Shown: in pieces, positions 1 to 8,669 of the stretch
How positions within the stretch are numbered: the stretch's first letter is position 1
Layout: every line of letters starts with the position of its first letter
Assembly (NCBI RefSeq): GCF_011040385.1
Contig: NZ_JAAIKB010000002.1
Span: 248,001-312,000 of the forward strand
Direction: 5' to 3'
Source: Falsiroseomonas algicola
GTDB taxonomy: Bacteria > Pseudomonadota > Alphaproteobacteria > Acetobacterales > Acetobacteraceae
DNA length: 64,000 nt
Position numbers and translations under genes: made by a program
The notes under the pieces: generated by a model
What the model saw: the letters and a program-made list of their open reading frames with translations, nothing else
What the model was told of the DNA's origin: nothing
Database searches by the model: none

Positions 1-247
1 GATGGCTGCGCGCCACTTCCTCCATCACCAGGCAGTAGGTCGGCAGGTCGGCACCGCCGCCGCCATCCGCTTCCGCCAGCAGCATGCCGAGCCAACCCTG
101 GCCGCGCATCAGGTCCCAGGCGGCGTCGGGGATCTCCCCTTCCGCATCGATGCGCGCCGCGATGGGTTCCAGCTGTTCCATGACGAAGCGGCGGATCGGG
201 CCGCGCAGCTCCGCGAGTTCGGGGGAGAGTTCAGTGCGCATCGTCAT
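1..247 (-). CDS. acyl-CoA dehydrogenase, N-terminal part (cut by window edge)
   Basis: The minus-strand frame runs from an ATG at 247 (or an in-frame ATG at 241) off the left edge. It reads about 80 residues with the all-helical start typical of acyl-CoA dehydrogenases: a segment beginning RTELSPELAELRGPIRRFV, then a helix with GWLGMLLAEADGGGG and a conserved VMEEVARS stretch. The family oxidises an acyl-CoA to the 2-enoyl-CoA with FAD. The catalytic C-terminal half is outside the window. The start overlaps the end of the enoyl-CoA hydratase gene, so it is the third gene of a ligase-hydratase-dehydrogenase operon, a sensible set for activating and oxidising a carboxylic acid. The acyl chain is unknown. 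Confidence 0.85.
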   Translation of the reverse strand, partial: MTMRTELSPELAELRGPIRRFVMEQLEPIAARIDAEGEIPDAAWDLMRGQGWLGMLLAEADGGGGADLPTYCLVMEEVARSH

Positions 248-950
248 GGACCTGCGAATGGGCGGCTTCGGCGGCGGCCGCGGCGGCGATGATTCGCGCG
301 CGCAGCGGGCCGTTCAGCCAGGCCTTGTTGGTGGCATAGGCGGCGTGATCGAGCGTACCCAGCGCGGCCGCCCGCGCCGCCGCCGTAGCATCCAGCGCCA
401 CATCGTCCTGCACGTCATCGGCGATGCTGCAGGCCAGCGCTGTTTCGGCATCCATCGGCCGGTTCGCCTGCATCAGCCGATGCGCCGCCTGCCGTCCGCC
501 CCGCGCCTGGATGATGGTGATTCCGAGCGGGGAGGGCATGGCCAGCGCGATCTCCGGCATGCTCACCGATGCGCCTGTCTCGAGAATCACCTCATCCGCC
601 ATCAGCGCCAGCATGGCGCCGCCGCCGACGCATTTGCCCCGCACCATCGCCACCACGGGCTTCGGGCAATCCAGCACGGCCAGGATGCTCCGCAGCAGCA
701 GCGCGCGGCGCAGCTTCTTAGCCTCCAGCAGCGGAAGCCCGAGATCCTCCCGCAGATCGGCGCCCGCGCTGAACACGCGGCCGCCCGCGCCGGTGATCAG
801 CACGCCGCGCACCGCATGGTCGCCCGCCGCATCCTGCAGCGCCGCCACCAGCGCGTCCTGCAGTGCGCGGGACAGCGCATTGGCGGCCTGGGGCCGGTTC
901 AGGGTCAGGCGGCGCACGCCGCCATCGAGGTCGTCGATCAGAAGGGTCAT
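231..950 (-). CDS. enoyl-CoA hydratase/isomerase family protein
   Basis: This 239-residue protein has the crotonase fold pattern: a start containing LTLNRPQAANALS, the first oxyanion-hole segment GRVFSAGADLRED near residue 58, and the second GKCVGGGAMLALMADEV near residue 105. The family adds water to, isomerises or otherwise processes enoyl-CoA thioesters in the cytoplasm. The ATG at 950 overlaps the stop of the upstream acyl-CoA ligase in an ATGA arrangement, which implies translational coupling. The downstream dehydrogenase start overlaps its end. The C-terminus is Ala- and His-rich. The exact substrate cannot be read from the sequence. Confidence 0.9.
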   Translation of the reverse strand: MTLLIDDLDGGVRRLTLNRPQAANALSRALQDALVAALQDAAGDHAVRGVLITGAGGRVFSAGADLREDLGLPLLEAKKLRRALLLRSILAVLDCPKPVVAMVRGKCVGGGAMLALMADEVILETGASVSMPEIALAMPSPLGITIIQARGGRQAAHRLMQANRPMDAETALACSIADDVQDDVALDATAAARAAALGTLDHAAYATNKAWLNGPLRARIIAAAAAAEAAHSQVHDDAH

Positions 951-3124
951 GCCGCAGCGTCCCGCGTCACGATCAGCGCGTCCAGCACCCGCACGCTCTG
1001 CGGCAGCACGGCGATGGGGTTCACGTCGATCTCCGCCACCAGGTCGCCGAGATCGGTCGCGAGCCAGGAGAAGCGCGCGATGGCATCCGCCAGCGCCGCA
1101 ATGTCGCAGGCGGGCGCGCCGCGATGGCCATGCAGCAGCGGCGCGAGGCGCAGCGATTCCAATGCCTCGGTCGCCTCCGCGACCGAGATCGGGGGCAGGC
1201 GGAAGGTCACGTCGCGCAGCACTTCCACCAGCGTGCCGCCGAAGCCGATGGTCAGCACGGGGCCGAAGCTCGGGTCGCGCGTCACGCCGAGCAGCATCTC
1301 CTGCCCGCCCGTCACCATCTCCTGCACCAGCACGCCCTCGATCCGCGCCGCCGGGGCGTAGGCGCGGGCGCTGGCCAGGATCGCTGCGACGCCGCTGCGC
1401 ACGGCGTCCTCACCCTGCACGCCGAGCAGCACGCCGCCGGCTTCCGTCTTGTGCGGGATGTCCGGGGACAGGATCTTCAGCGCGACCGGGCTGGCGATCC
1501 GCGCGGCCTGCGCCACGGCGTCCTCCGCCGTCCTCGCCACGTCTTCCCGCGGCCCATGCAGGCCGTAGCAGGCCAGCACGGCGCGCGATGCCGCTTCGCT
1601 CAGTGCGCCGGCGGGGGCGGCTGCCAGCAAGGCCCGCGCCCGCGCCGCATCCAGGCCTTCCGGCCGCGCGGCCGGCGCGGAGCGGCGGCGCAGGAAGGCG
1701 GCCCAATCCATGCTCCGCGCCAGCGCCTGGGCGCAGGGCAGGGGGTCGCGGAACACCGCATGGCCCTCCCGCACCAGCACCTCCGGCGTCAGGGTGGGAT
1801 CGGCGGCGGAGCGCCCGGTCCAGAGGATGGCGACCGGCTTGTCGGCTTCCTCCGACAGCGCCGTGATGGCGCGGATATCGTCATTCGGCGCGATGGTGAT
1901 CACCGGCACCAGCGCATCCACCGCCGGGTCCTCCAGCATGATGCGCGCCGCATTGGCGAAGGTGTCCTTGCTGCCGATGGCGCCAGCGCTCAGGTCGGTC
2001 GGGTTGTTCACCGCGGCGAAGCCCGGGATCAGCGTCCTGAGCTTCGCCGCCGTCTCCGCCGCATAGGGCGGGAAGGCGATGCCGAGCCCCGCCGCCTGGT
2101 CCGTCAGCGCCACCAGGTTTCCGCCCGAGACCGCCAGCGCCGCCGCACCATGCCCCGCCGGGCGCTGCCGGCGCCGCAGCAGCATCGCGACCTCGTAGAG
2201 TTCGCGCGCATCATTCACCCGGATCAGGCCGAGCTGCCGTGCCGCGGCGTCAAAGACCGCATCCGATCCCGTGATGGCGCCGGTATGGGATGCCGCCGCG
2301 CGCGCGCCCGCTTCCGTCCTCCCGAACTTCACGAGGGCGATCGGCTTCTCCAGCTCCGCCGCGCGCGCCGCCAGCAGGCGCAGCCGCGCGCCATCCTTGA
2401 TCCGCTCGGCCAGCATCAGCACGACCCGGGTATGCGCGTCCTCCAGCATGAAGCCGGCATAGTCCAGGATATCCATGTCGGCGTCGTTGCCGCTGCTGAC
2501 CTGGCAGGAGATGCCGAGCCCCATCTCCTGCGCGCGCCACATCACGTTGACCTGCGCCGCGCCGCCACTCTGCCCCACCACGCCGATATCGCCGGCGGGG
2601 CGCCGCGGCCCGCTGATCGTGGCCGTGGAGGTCAGGGCGAAGCCGTCGGTGAAGTTGATCAGCCCGTTGCAGTTCGGCCCCATGATCCGCACGCCGCCGG
2701 CCCGCGCCACGCGCACCAGCTCCGCCTGCGCGGCCTGGGTCTCCTCGCCCGGCAGCTCCCCGAACCCCGCGGAGAAGACCGTCGCGAAGGGAATGCCCAG
2801 CCGCCCGCATTCCGCCACCGCCTCGATGCAGGCCCTGGCCGGCAGCACGATGCCGACATGGTCGGGGCGCGCGGGCAGGGCGGCGAGGTTCGGGAAGCAG
2901 GGCCGGCCGAACACCGTCTCCCGGTTCGGGTTCACCGGGAAGACGTCACCGGAAAAGCCGAAATCCAGCATCTGCCGCAGGCAGCGCCCGCCGAACTTTC
3001 TCAAATCTTCCGTCGCGCCGAGCAGCGCGACGGCTTTCGGCGCGAAGAATCGTCGGAGATCGGGGAAGCCGTGGGCGGCCAGTGGCCCGGGTTTGAATTC
3101 GCTGTGCGGATTGGCTATTTGCAT
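947..3124 (-). CDS. acyl-CoA synthetase, ADP(NDP)-forming
   Basis: The 725 residues follow the single-chain ADP-forming acyl-CoA synthetase plan. A CoA-binding Rossmann domain lies at about 25-120 (FFAPKAVALLGATED). A succinyl-CoA-ligase-like domain follows, with GVVGQSGGAAQVN near 181 and the phosphohistidine motif ASHTGAITGSDAVF with His at about 280. The C-terminal ATP-grasp domain starts near 500 (PVALKILSPDIPHKTEAGGV). The enzyme interconverts acid + ATP + CoA and acyl-CoA + ADP + phosphate through a phospho-His intermediate. It is first in an operon with enoyl-CoA hydratase and acyl-CoA dehydrogenase and divergent from an IclR regulator 80 bp away, which probably controls it. Pimeloyl-CoA or other acid ligases of this family would look the same. 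Confidence 0.9.
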   Translation of the reverse strand: MQIANPHSEFKPGPLAAHGFPDLRRFFAPKAVALLGATEDLRKFGGRCLRQMLDFGFSGDVFPVNPNRETVFGRPCFPNLAALPARPDHVGIVLPARACIEAVAECGRLGIPFATVFSAGFGELPGEETQAAQAELVRVARAGGVRIMGPNCNGLINFTDGFALTSTATISGPRRPAGDIGVVGQSGGAAQVNVMWRAQEMGLGISCQVSSGNDADMDILDYAGFMLEDAHTRVVLMLAERIKDGARLRLLAARAAELEKPIALVKFGRTEAGARAAASHTGAITGSDAVFDAAARQLGLIRVNDARELYEVAMLLRRRQRPAGHGAAALAVSGGNLVALTDQAAGLGIAFPPYAAETAAKLRTLIPGFAAVNNPTDLSAGAIGSKDTFANAARIMLEDPAVDALVPVITIAPNDDIRAITALSEEADKPVAILWTGRSAADPTLTPEVLVREGHAVFRDPLPCAQALARSMDWAAFLRRRSAPAARPEGLDAARARALLAAAPAGALSEAASRAVLACYGLHGPREDVARTAEDAVAQAARIASPVALKILSPDIPHKTEAGGVLLGVQGEDAVRSGVAAILASARAYAPAARIEGVLVQEMVTGGQEMLLGVTRDPSFGPVLTIGFGGTLVEVLRDVTFRLPPISVAEATEALESLRLAPLLHGHRGAPACDIAALADAIARFSWLATDLGDLVAEIDVNPIAVLPQSVRVLDALIVTRDAAA

Positions 3125-3204
3125 CGTGGGTGAAGCCTCGCGCCGTGCCCGCCCGGCGTCAACGGCCTGGCCATGCGGCGCAGCATCACGGAACGGGGGG
3201 CAGG

Positions 3205-3957
3205 GTGGAGGCGGAGAAGGACCGGCAATTCGTCACCGCGCTCGCCCGCGGCGTGGCCGTGCTGCGCTGCTTCACTGCGGCGCGGCCGGAGCTCGGCACC
3301 ACGGAGATCGCGGCGCTGACGGGGCTCGCGCAGTCCACGGTCTGGCGTCTCTGCCACACCCTGCAGGGCATGGGCGTGCTTGTGGCGGGGCGCGACCCCG
3401 GGCGCCTGCGGCCTGGCTATGGCCTGCTGTCGCTGGGCTATGCCGCGCTGGCCAAGGGTGGCATCGCGGAAGCCGCGCAGCCCGGCATGCAGCGCATCGC
3501 GGACCGCTTCGGCGTGCAACTGTCCCTCGCCACGCGGCAGGACGACATGATGCTGATCGTGGCGCGGGCGGAGGCGCCGACCATCCTGCGGCTCTCCTTC
3601 ACCGTCGGCGCCACCCTGCCCATCGCGACCACGGCACTGGGCTGGGCGTATCTGGCCGGCACGGGCGCGGCGGAACGCCGCGCCGTGCTGGCGCGGCTGG
3701 ATGCGGCGACACGGGCGGAGATCGAGGCCGCGCTCGAGAACCATGCGCGGCACGGCTTCGTGCTGAACCTCCGCCGCGCGCACCCGGACGTGAACTCGAT
3801 CGGCGTGCCCATCGTCTCCGCGGATGGCGCTCGCGTGATGGCGCTGAATTGCGGGGGGGCCGTTTCCGTCGTCACGCCCGAATTGCTGGCGGGTCCGGTG
3901 GCGGAGGCGGTGAAGGCGCTGGCCGCGAGCCTGTCGCCGGCGCTGGACTCCGCGTGA
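3205..3957 (+). CDS. IclR family transcriptional regulator
   Basis: Start chosen at GTG 3205, which follows a purine-rich stretch (GGAACGGGGGGCAGG) and gives a 250-residue protein, the usual IclR length. An in-frame ATG at 3130 would add 25 atypical residues. The N-terminal winged helix (LARGVAVLRCFTAARPELGT, then LTGLAQSTVWRLCHTL) is followed by an IclR effector domain. IclR proteins bind short palindromes as dimers or tetramers and sense small acids. It is divergent from the acyl-CoA ligase operon, its likely target. Its stop codon abuts, base to base, the stop of the convergent binding-protein gene at 3958. Confidence 0.9.
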   Translation: MEAEKDRQFVTALARGVAVLRCFTAARPELGTTEIAALTGLAQSTVWRLCHTLQGMGVLVAGRDPGRLRPGYGLLSLGYAALAKGGIAEAAQPGMQRIADRFGVQLSLATRQDDMMLIVARAEAPTILRLSFTVGATLPIATTALGWAYLAGTGAAERRAVLARLDAATRAEIEAALENHARHGFVLNLRRAHPDVNSIGVPIVSADGARVMALNCGGAVSVVTPELLAGPVAEAVKALAASLSPALDSA

Positions 3958-4917
3958 TCAGCGTCCCCGCCGGGCCTCGATCGGCGGCAGGAAGTCCGGC
4001 GTGAAGACCTCCGCCGCACCCGGCCGGCGGGGCAGGGACAGCGCCTCGGCCAGCTGCGCGATGCCCTGCGCCAGGCGCGCGGGGTGGGCATCGCCCAGGC
4101 CGAGGATCGCGCCTTCGGGATGCGCCATCTCCCGCGCGATGGTGCCGCGCCAGCGCTTGGTCTCGATCCGCAGGTCGATGGCGGGCGCCACGCGGCGCAC
4201 GGCCTCCACGCCGCGATCGGGGTCCGCCACGGCCGCCGCAAAGCCGCGCGCCACCGCATCGACCAGGGCGCGCAGCACCTCCGGCTCCCGCTCCACCAGG
4301 TGGCGCGACGCCACCAGCGCGTTGCCGTAGAGGTCCGGCAGCCACTGCGCGTAGTCGAGGAAGCGGATCGACCCCGCCAGGTTCAGCCCGGCCCCTTCCA
4401 GGGAGGCGATGATGGTGTTGGCAAAGCCGAAGACGCCATCGGAGGCATCGCCGAGGATCATCTGCCGCACCTGTTCCGCGAGCGTCGCCTCGGAGGGCTG
4501 GATGCGCACCGTGCTGGCATCCAGCCCGACCACGCGCGCCAGTGCCGGGAAGGCGAGCAGCGCGGCATCCCGCGCATGGCCCGTCAGCAGCCGTCCCGCG
4601 AGGTCCGTGGGATGCCGCGCGCCGCCGGCGATGGGTACCGCGATGGTCAGCGGCGTGCGGTTGAAGCCGATGAACACCGCCTGCGGCCCGCTGCCCGGCG
4701 CGCTGTGGCCGAGCCGCATGACCAGGGCGGAAAGGTCGCCATAGGCGAGGTCGCAGACATCCTCCGCCATGTCGGCGATGACGGCGGCCGCGCCATTCCC
4801 GGGCTGCCATTCCGCCGTGATCCCGGCCTGCGCCAGCAGCCCCATCTCCTCCGCCAGCAGGAAGCCGGCATGGGGGCCGGAGAAGCCGGCATTTAGGCGA
4901 ATGCGGAGGCGTCGCAT
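3958..4917 (-). CDS. NMT1/THI5-like (SsuA-type) solute-binding protein, copy 1
   Basis: This 319-residue protein starts RLRIRLNAGFSGPHAGFLLA, the ligand-binding opening of the NMT1/THI5/SsuA fold (LNAGFSGPxA, then DLAYGDLSALV near residue 57). Families of this fold bind pyrimidine precursors, sulfonates, taurine and similar ligands. No signal peptide or lipobox is visible: the fold begins at residue 3. The ATG at 4917 overlaps the stop of the neighbouring paralog in an ATGA arrangement. No ATPase or permease lies nearby. It could be exported by another route, be mis-started, or be a cytoplasmic binding protein or enzyme. Confidence 0.7.
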   Translation of the reverse strand: MRRLRIRLNAGFSGPHAGFLLAEEMGLLAQAGITAEWQPGNGAAAVIADMAEDVCDLAYGDLSALVMRLGHSAPGSGPQAVFIGFNRTPLTIAVPIAGGARHPTDLAGRLLTGHARDAALLAFPALARVVGLDASTVRIQPSEATLAEQVRQMILGDASDGVFGFANTIIASLEGAGLNLAGSIRFLDYAQWLPDLYGNALVASRHLVEREPEVLRALVDAVARGFAAAVADPDRGVEAVRRVAPAIDLRIETKRWRGTIAREMAHPEGAILGLGDAHPARLAQGIAQLAEALSLPRRPGAAEVFTPDFLPPIEARRGR

Positions 4918-5828
4918 CAGGCGTCTCCCAGGAAGCGATCGGTGAAGAGGCGGGCGGGATCGGGCGGCGCCAGGCCGAGGCTGCGCGCGAATCCGGCGCA
5001 GGACCGGGCCAGGCGTCCGTGATCGACGCCACCCGGCCGCGGCGCGGCGGGGCCGGCCATCTCCACGGCCAGTGTCGTCTCCCAGCGCAGGCGCTCCGCG
5101 GCGGCGTTGGCGGCGGGGGCGAAGGACAGCACGGCCTCCATCGCGGCCTCCGGCTCCGCGATCGCTTCCCGCAGACCGCGCGCGAAGCCGGCGGCGAGAG
5201 CCCGCAGCGCCTCCGGCTGCTGCGCCACGACGCGCCGGGAGGCCATGACGACGCTCCCCAGGCTGTCCGGCAGCGCGGCGTCGTAGCGCAGGAAGCGCAG
5301 CGCCCGCGTGGCCTCCGCCCCGATGGCCGCGGTGATGGTGCTGACATAGCCGAAGAGCCCAGCAGCCTCCCCGGCCTGCATCCGGCCGATGAGCGCCGCC
5401 ATCGGCCCCTCCGCCACCGGCACCTCGACGCTGGCGGGATCGAGGCCACAGGCCGCCGCATAGGCGGGGAAGAGATGCCGCGCGACGTCGGAGGCATGGC
5501 CGACGACCCGCCGCCCCGGCAGGTCGCCAGGGCCCGCCACCGGCCCCGCCGCCGGCACCGCGATGGCGCAGGGGGAGGCAGTGTGCACGGCGAAGAAGCC
5601 GATCGGTGCCACCGCCGGTTGCCGCGCGGCCACCGCCATCAAGGAATGGACGTCGCCATAGGCGAGGTCATGCCCGCCCGCGACCAGCCCCGGCGCCGCG
5701 TTCCAGGCGCCGGTCCCCGGCCTGAGGTCCAGCGCGACATCGCCGAGATAGCCCCGCCGGATGGCCAGCAGCAGCCAGGCCTGGGGGCCCGAGAAGCCGG
5801 CATTCAGCAGCAGGGACAGGCGCGGCAT
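4917..5828 (-). CDS. NMT1/THI5-like solute-binding protein, copy 2
   Basis: Start taken at ATG 5828, which gives 303 residues beginning PRLSLLLNAGFSGPQAWLLL and aligns directly with the start of the downstream paralog. Longer in-frame extensions are Arg/Pro-rich and non-homologous. The shared blocks with copy 1 are LNAGFSGPxA, HDLAYGDVHSL, the DLPGR and GHASD region, LFGYVSTITAAIG and LRFLRYDAALPDSLG, so this is a tandem duplication that has diverged. As in copy 1, no secretion signal is visible. It is probably co-transcribed with copy 1. The ligand is unknown. Confidence 0.7.
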   Translation of the reverse strand: MPRLSLLLNAGFSGPQAWLLLAIRRGYLGDVALDLRPGTGAWNAAPGLVAGGHDLAYGDVHSLMAVAARQPAVAPIGFFAVHTASPCAIAVPAAGPVAGPGDLPGRRVVGHASDVARHLFPAYAAACGLDPASVEVPVAEGPMAALIGRMQAGEAAGLFGYVSTITAAIGAEATRALRFLRYDAALPDSLGSVVMASRRVVAQQPEALRALAAGFARGLREAIAEPEAAMEAVLSFAPAANAAAERLRWETTLAVEMAGPAAPRPGGVDHGRLARSCAGFARSLGLAPPDPARLFTDRFLGDA

Positions 5829-5920
5829 GAGCGGTCTTCGGGACCTCGTCATCGGGGGAGGGAAGGCGTGGCACGGGACTGGCATGCAAGGCCCATACCG
5901 AACGCGACGGAGCCGTGCCG

Positions 5921-6886
5921 ATGACCAGCCGCAGGGTCCTTCTGGGTGCCGCAGCCGCGACTCTCGCCGCGCCGGCCTACGCCCAGCCCGCCTGGCCAGC
6001 ACGCCCGGTGCGCATCCTGATCTCCTTCCCGCCGGGCGGGTCGAGCGACTTCGTCGCCCGCGTCATCGCGCCGCAGATGGCGGAGATGTTCGGCCAGTCC
6101 TTCGTCGTGGATAACCGGCCCGGCGCCGGCGGCATGCTGGCGGCGGAGGCGCTGAAGCGCGAACCCGCGGACGGTCACGCCTTCCTGCTGTCCAACAACG
6201 CGCCCTTCACCATCGCGCCGACGATGTTCCCGCGCATCACCTACGACGCGCTGCGCGATTTCTCCCATGTCGCCTATCTCGGCAGCACCTTCGGCGGCGC
6301 GGTGGCGCATCCCTCGCTCGGCGTGCGCAGCCTGGCGGAGCTGGTGGCGAAGGCGAAGGCGGCACCGGGGACGATCAATTTCGGCTCCTCCGGCATCGGC
6401 AGCATCGGGCACATCACGGGGGTGAATTTCTGCCTCCGCGCCGGGATCGACATGGTGCATGTGCCCTATCGCGGGGCGGGGCCGCTGCGCATCGACCTGA
6501 CGACGGGCGTGGTGAAGCTGAACTTCGAGGGCATCGTGAGCAGCCTGCCCGCCATCGCCGCCGGGCAATTGGTGGGCCTTGCCGTCGCCGCGGAGGATCG
6601 CATCCCCGCCGCGCCGGACCTGCCGACCTTCCGCGAGCTGGGCCATGACCTGGTCATCAAGAACTGGCACGGGCTGAGCGCGCCCGCCGGCCTGCCGCCC
6701 GCCATCGCGGATCGCCTGCAACGCGGCCTGGCCGAGATCTGCGCGCGCGCCGCCACCACCGCGCAATTCGCCACCATCGGCAACTACTACGCCCCGATGG
6801 CGGCTGCCGACTTCCCGCGCTTCGTCGCCGACCAGATCGCACTCTGGCGGCCGATGATCATCGCCGCGGATGCGGTGGACAAGTAG
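5921..6886 (+). CDS. Bug/TctC-family tripartite tricarboxylate solute-binding protein
   Basis: The 321-residue protein starts at ATG 5921 (a GTG at 5915 is also in frame). A twin-Arg-like signal peptide (TSRRVLLGAAAATLAAPAYA) is cleaved after AYA. The mature part carries Bug-family hallmarks: WPARPVRILISFPPGGSSDFVAR, VVDNRPGAGGMLAAEA, GTINFGSSGIGSIGH and VHVPYRGAGP. Bug proteins are periplasmic receptors for carboxylates and related solutes, and most genomes hold far more of them than TctAB membrane partners. It lies divergent from the THI5-like pair and stands alone. The first of four related hairpin repeats follows its stop. Confidence 0.9.
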   Translation: MTSRRVLLGAAAATLAAPAYAQPAWPARPVRILISFPPGGSSDFVARVIAPQMAEMFGQSFVVDNRPGAGGMLAAEALKREPADGHAFLLSNNAPFTIAPTMFPRITYDALRDFSHVAYLGSTFGGAVAHPSLGVRSLAELVAKAKAAPGTINFGSSGIGSIGHITGVNFCLRAGIDMVHVPYRGAGPLRIDLTTGVVKLNFEGIVSSLPAIAAGQLVGLAVAAEDRIPAAPDLPTFRELGHDLVIKNWHGLSAPAGLPPAIADRLQRGLAEICARAATTAQFATIGNYYAPMAAADFPRFVADQIALWRPMIIAADAVDK

Positions 6887-6924
6887 CCCTGCGAAGCGCC
6901 GGTCTTCGATGGCGCTGATGGACT

Positions 6925-6950
6925 CCCTCCCCCGCGCTTGCGGGGGAGGG
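6925..6950. repeat. intergenic hairpin repeat, copy 1 (type A)
   Basis: Perfect 11-bp inverted repeat (CCCTCCCCCGC / GCGGGGGAGGG) around a GCTT loop, followed by TTGGGGTGGGG. It sits between the convergent Bug and permease genes. An identical 26-nt core occurs at 51404-51429. It lacks a T-run but could act as a bidirectional terminator or mRNA 3' end. Confidence 0.8.
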
Positions 6951-6997
6951 TTGGGGTGGGGGTCGCGCCAGCCGCTACTGACGAGGCGCCGCCATCA

Positions 6998-7762
6998 TCA
7001 CCCAACCCGCCGCACGCCCTGGTCGGCGCCCATCTTCTTCTCCAGCCAGCGCACCGCGAAGGAGATCAGCAGGATCAGCACCAGGTATTCCAGGATGAGG
7101 ATGGTGTAGAGCTCCAGCGGCCGGAACACCGTGACCACCAGCTCATTCGCCTTCCGCGTCAGCTCCTGGTAGCCGATGACGCTGGCCAGCGAGGACATCT
7201 TCACGACGTAGATGAACTGGTTGGCAATCGGCGGCAGCACGCGGCGGATTGCCTGCGGCAGGATGACGAAGCGCATGCGCTGCCAGGGCGACAGGCCGAG
7301 CGCCATCGCCGCCTCCCGCTGCCCCTGTTCCACGGACTGGATGCCGGCGCGGAAGATCTCCGCCTCGAAGGCGCTATCGCAGATCGCGATCGCCAGCATC
7401 GCGGCGACGAAGACGTCGAGCCTGATGTCGAGCACCACCGGCAGCCCGTAGAAGACCCAGAGGATCATCACCAGGATCGGGATGGCGCGGAAAAGCTCCA
7501 CATAGGCGCGGTTGGTCCAGCGCAGAACGCGGTACCGCGCCATGCCCATCATCGCGACGGCCAGGCCCAGCAGCACCGACAGCAGCATGGTCGCCAGGCT
7601 GAGCGAGACCGTCGCCCAGAAGCCCGACAGCATGAAGGAGAGGTTGGCCTGGCCGCGGGAATCCCGGGGATCGACGACGTGCCAACCCCAATTCCCCCCG
7701 CAACCCGCGAGCAGGGGCAGGGCGACGAGCAGAAGGATGGTGGCGCGCGCCTGGAGTTTCAT
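6998..7762 (-). CDS. polar amino-acid ABC transporter permease (HisM/GlnP type)
   Basis: The 254-residue membrane protein has the PAAT permease pattern: a transmembrane start with a lipobox-like LLAGCGG, then FWATVSLSLATMLLSVLLG, YVELFRAIPILVMILWVFYG, the EAA loop EIFRAGIQSVEQGQREAAMALG, and PQAIRRVLPPIANQFI. It forms the inner-membrane channel of an amino-acid-type importer. It is divergent from the binding protein that starts at 7869, and the two probably belong to one transporter. No ABC ATPase is encoded nearby. Confidence 0.9.
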   Translation of the reverse strand: MKLQARATILLLVALPLLAGCGGNWGWHVVDPRDSRGQANLSFMLSGFWATVSLSLATMLLSVLLGLAVAMMGMARYRVLRWTNRAYVELFRAIPILVMILWVFYGLPVVLDIRLDVFVAAMLAIAICDSAFEAEIFRAGIQSVEQGQREAAMALGLSPWQRMRFVILPQAIRRVLPPIANQFIYVVKMSSLASVIGYQELTRKANELVVTVFRPLELYTILILEYLVLILLISFAVRWLEKKMGADQGVRRVG

Positions 7763-7868
7763 GCGATGCGGTGTCCCATCGAATCCCGGCGCACCCGTTG
7801 CACCTGGCCAACCGTTGTCGCACCCTCATCTTTCAAAGCAAGCCCGCTTGCTGCTCAGGAGACCCCCC

Positions 7869-8669
7869 ATGCAACGCCGCTTCCTCCCCGCCGCTGCCGC
7901 GGCCGCCGCTGCCGTGGCGATGCCCGGCCAGGCCAGCGCCCAGGCGGCCGGGGCCTCCCGCCTCCAGGCCATCCAGTCCTCGGGCCGCATCCGCTTCGGC
8001 ACGACGGGCGACTTCAACCCGATGAGCTTCCGCGACCCCGCCAGCCGGGAGTATCGCGGCCACCAGATCGATGCCGGCAACCAGCTGGCCCGCGACATGA
8101 ACGTGCGCGCGGAATTCATCGCGACGGATTGGCGCACGCTCATCAACGGGCTGCAGGCGGACCAGTATGACGTGGTCTTCACCGGCACCTCCATGTCCGT
8201 CCCCCGCGCCATGGCCGCCAGCTTCACCATCCCCTGGGGCCGCAACGCCTTCGTGCCGCTGGTCCGCCGGCGCGATGCCAACCGCTTCGCCAATTGGGAC
8301 GCGCTGAACCAGCGCAACGTCACCATCGGCGTGAACCTCGGCACCACCATGGAGACCTGGGTGCAGTCCGCGCTGCCCGGCGCCACGCTGCGTCGCGTGG
8401 AAAGCCCGGCGCGGGACTGGCAGGAACTGCTCGGCAACCGGGTGGACGCGACCATGTCCTCCCTGATCGAGGCCGCCTTCCTCACGAAGGAATACCCGGA
8501 CCTCGTCGCCATCTTCCAGAACACGCCGCGCAACCCGATCCCGATGGCCTTCCTGGCGCCGGTCAACGACATGGTGTTCACGAACTTCCTCAACGCCTGG
8601 ATCACCATCCGCACCGCCAGCGGCTTCTTCGAGGAGATCAACACGCGCTGGGGCGTGTCGCAGGGGTGA
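7869..8669 (+). CDS. amino-acid ABC transporter periplasmic binding protein (SBP_bac_3)
   Basis: The ATG at 7869 gives a 266-residue precursor with a clear signal peptide (QRRFLPAAAAAAAAVAMP...ASA). The mature part has the SBP family 3 pattern: IQSSGRIRFGTTGDFNPMSF, a GHQIDAGNQLARDM helix, DWRTLINGLQADQYDVV and VTIGVNLGTTMETWVQ. It captures a polar ligand in the periplasm for the divergent permease. The stop overlaps the GTG start of the following Rid gene, suggesting co-translation. The ligand cannot be assigned. Confidence 0.9.
   Translation: MQRRFLPAAAAAAAAVAMPGQASAQAAGASRLQAIQSSGRIRFGTTGDFNPMSFRDPASREYRGHQIDAGNQLARDMNVRAEFIATDWRTLINGLQADQYDVVFTGTSMSVPRAMAASFTIPWGRNAFVPLVRRRDANRFANWDALNQRNVTIGVNLGTTMETWVQSALPGATLRRVESPARDWQELLGNRVDATMSSLIEAAFLTKEYPDLVAIFQNTPRNPIPMAFLAPVNDMVFTNFLNAWITIRTASGFFEEINTRWGVSQG

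Noticed and set aside
863-3133. Long open frame (about 750 codons) on the plus strand across the acyl-CoA ligase
   Set aside because: It is antisense to a protein with complete family motifs; its translation is Arg/His/Gln-rich with no recognisable fold, as expected for third-position GC bias.
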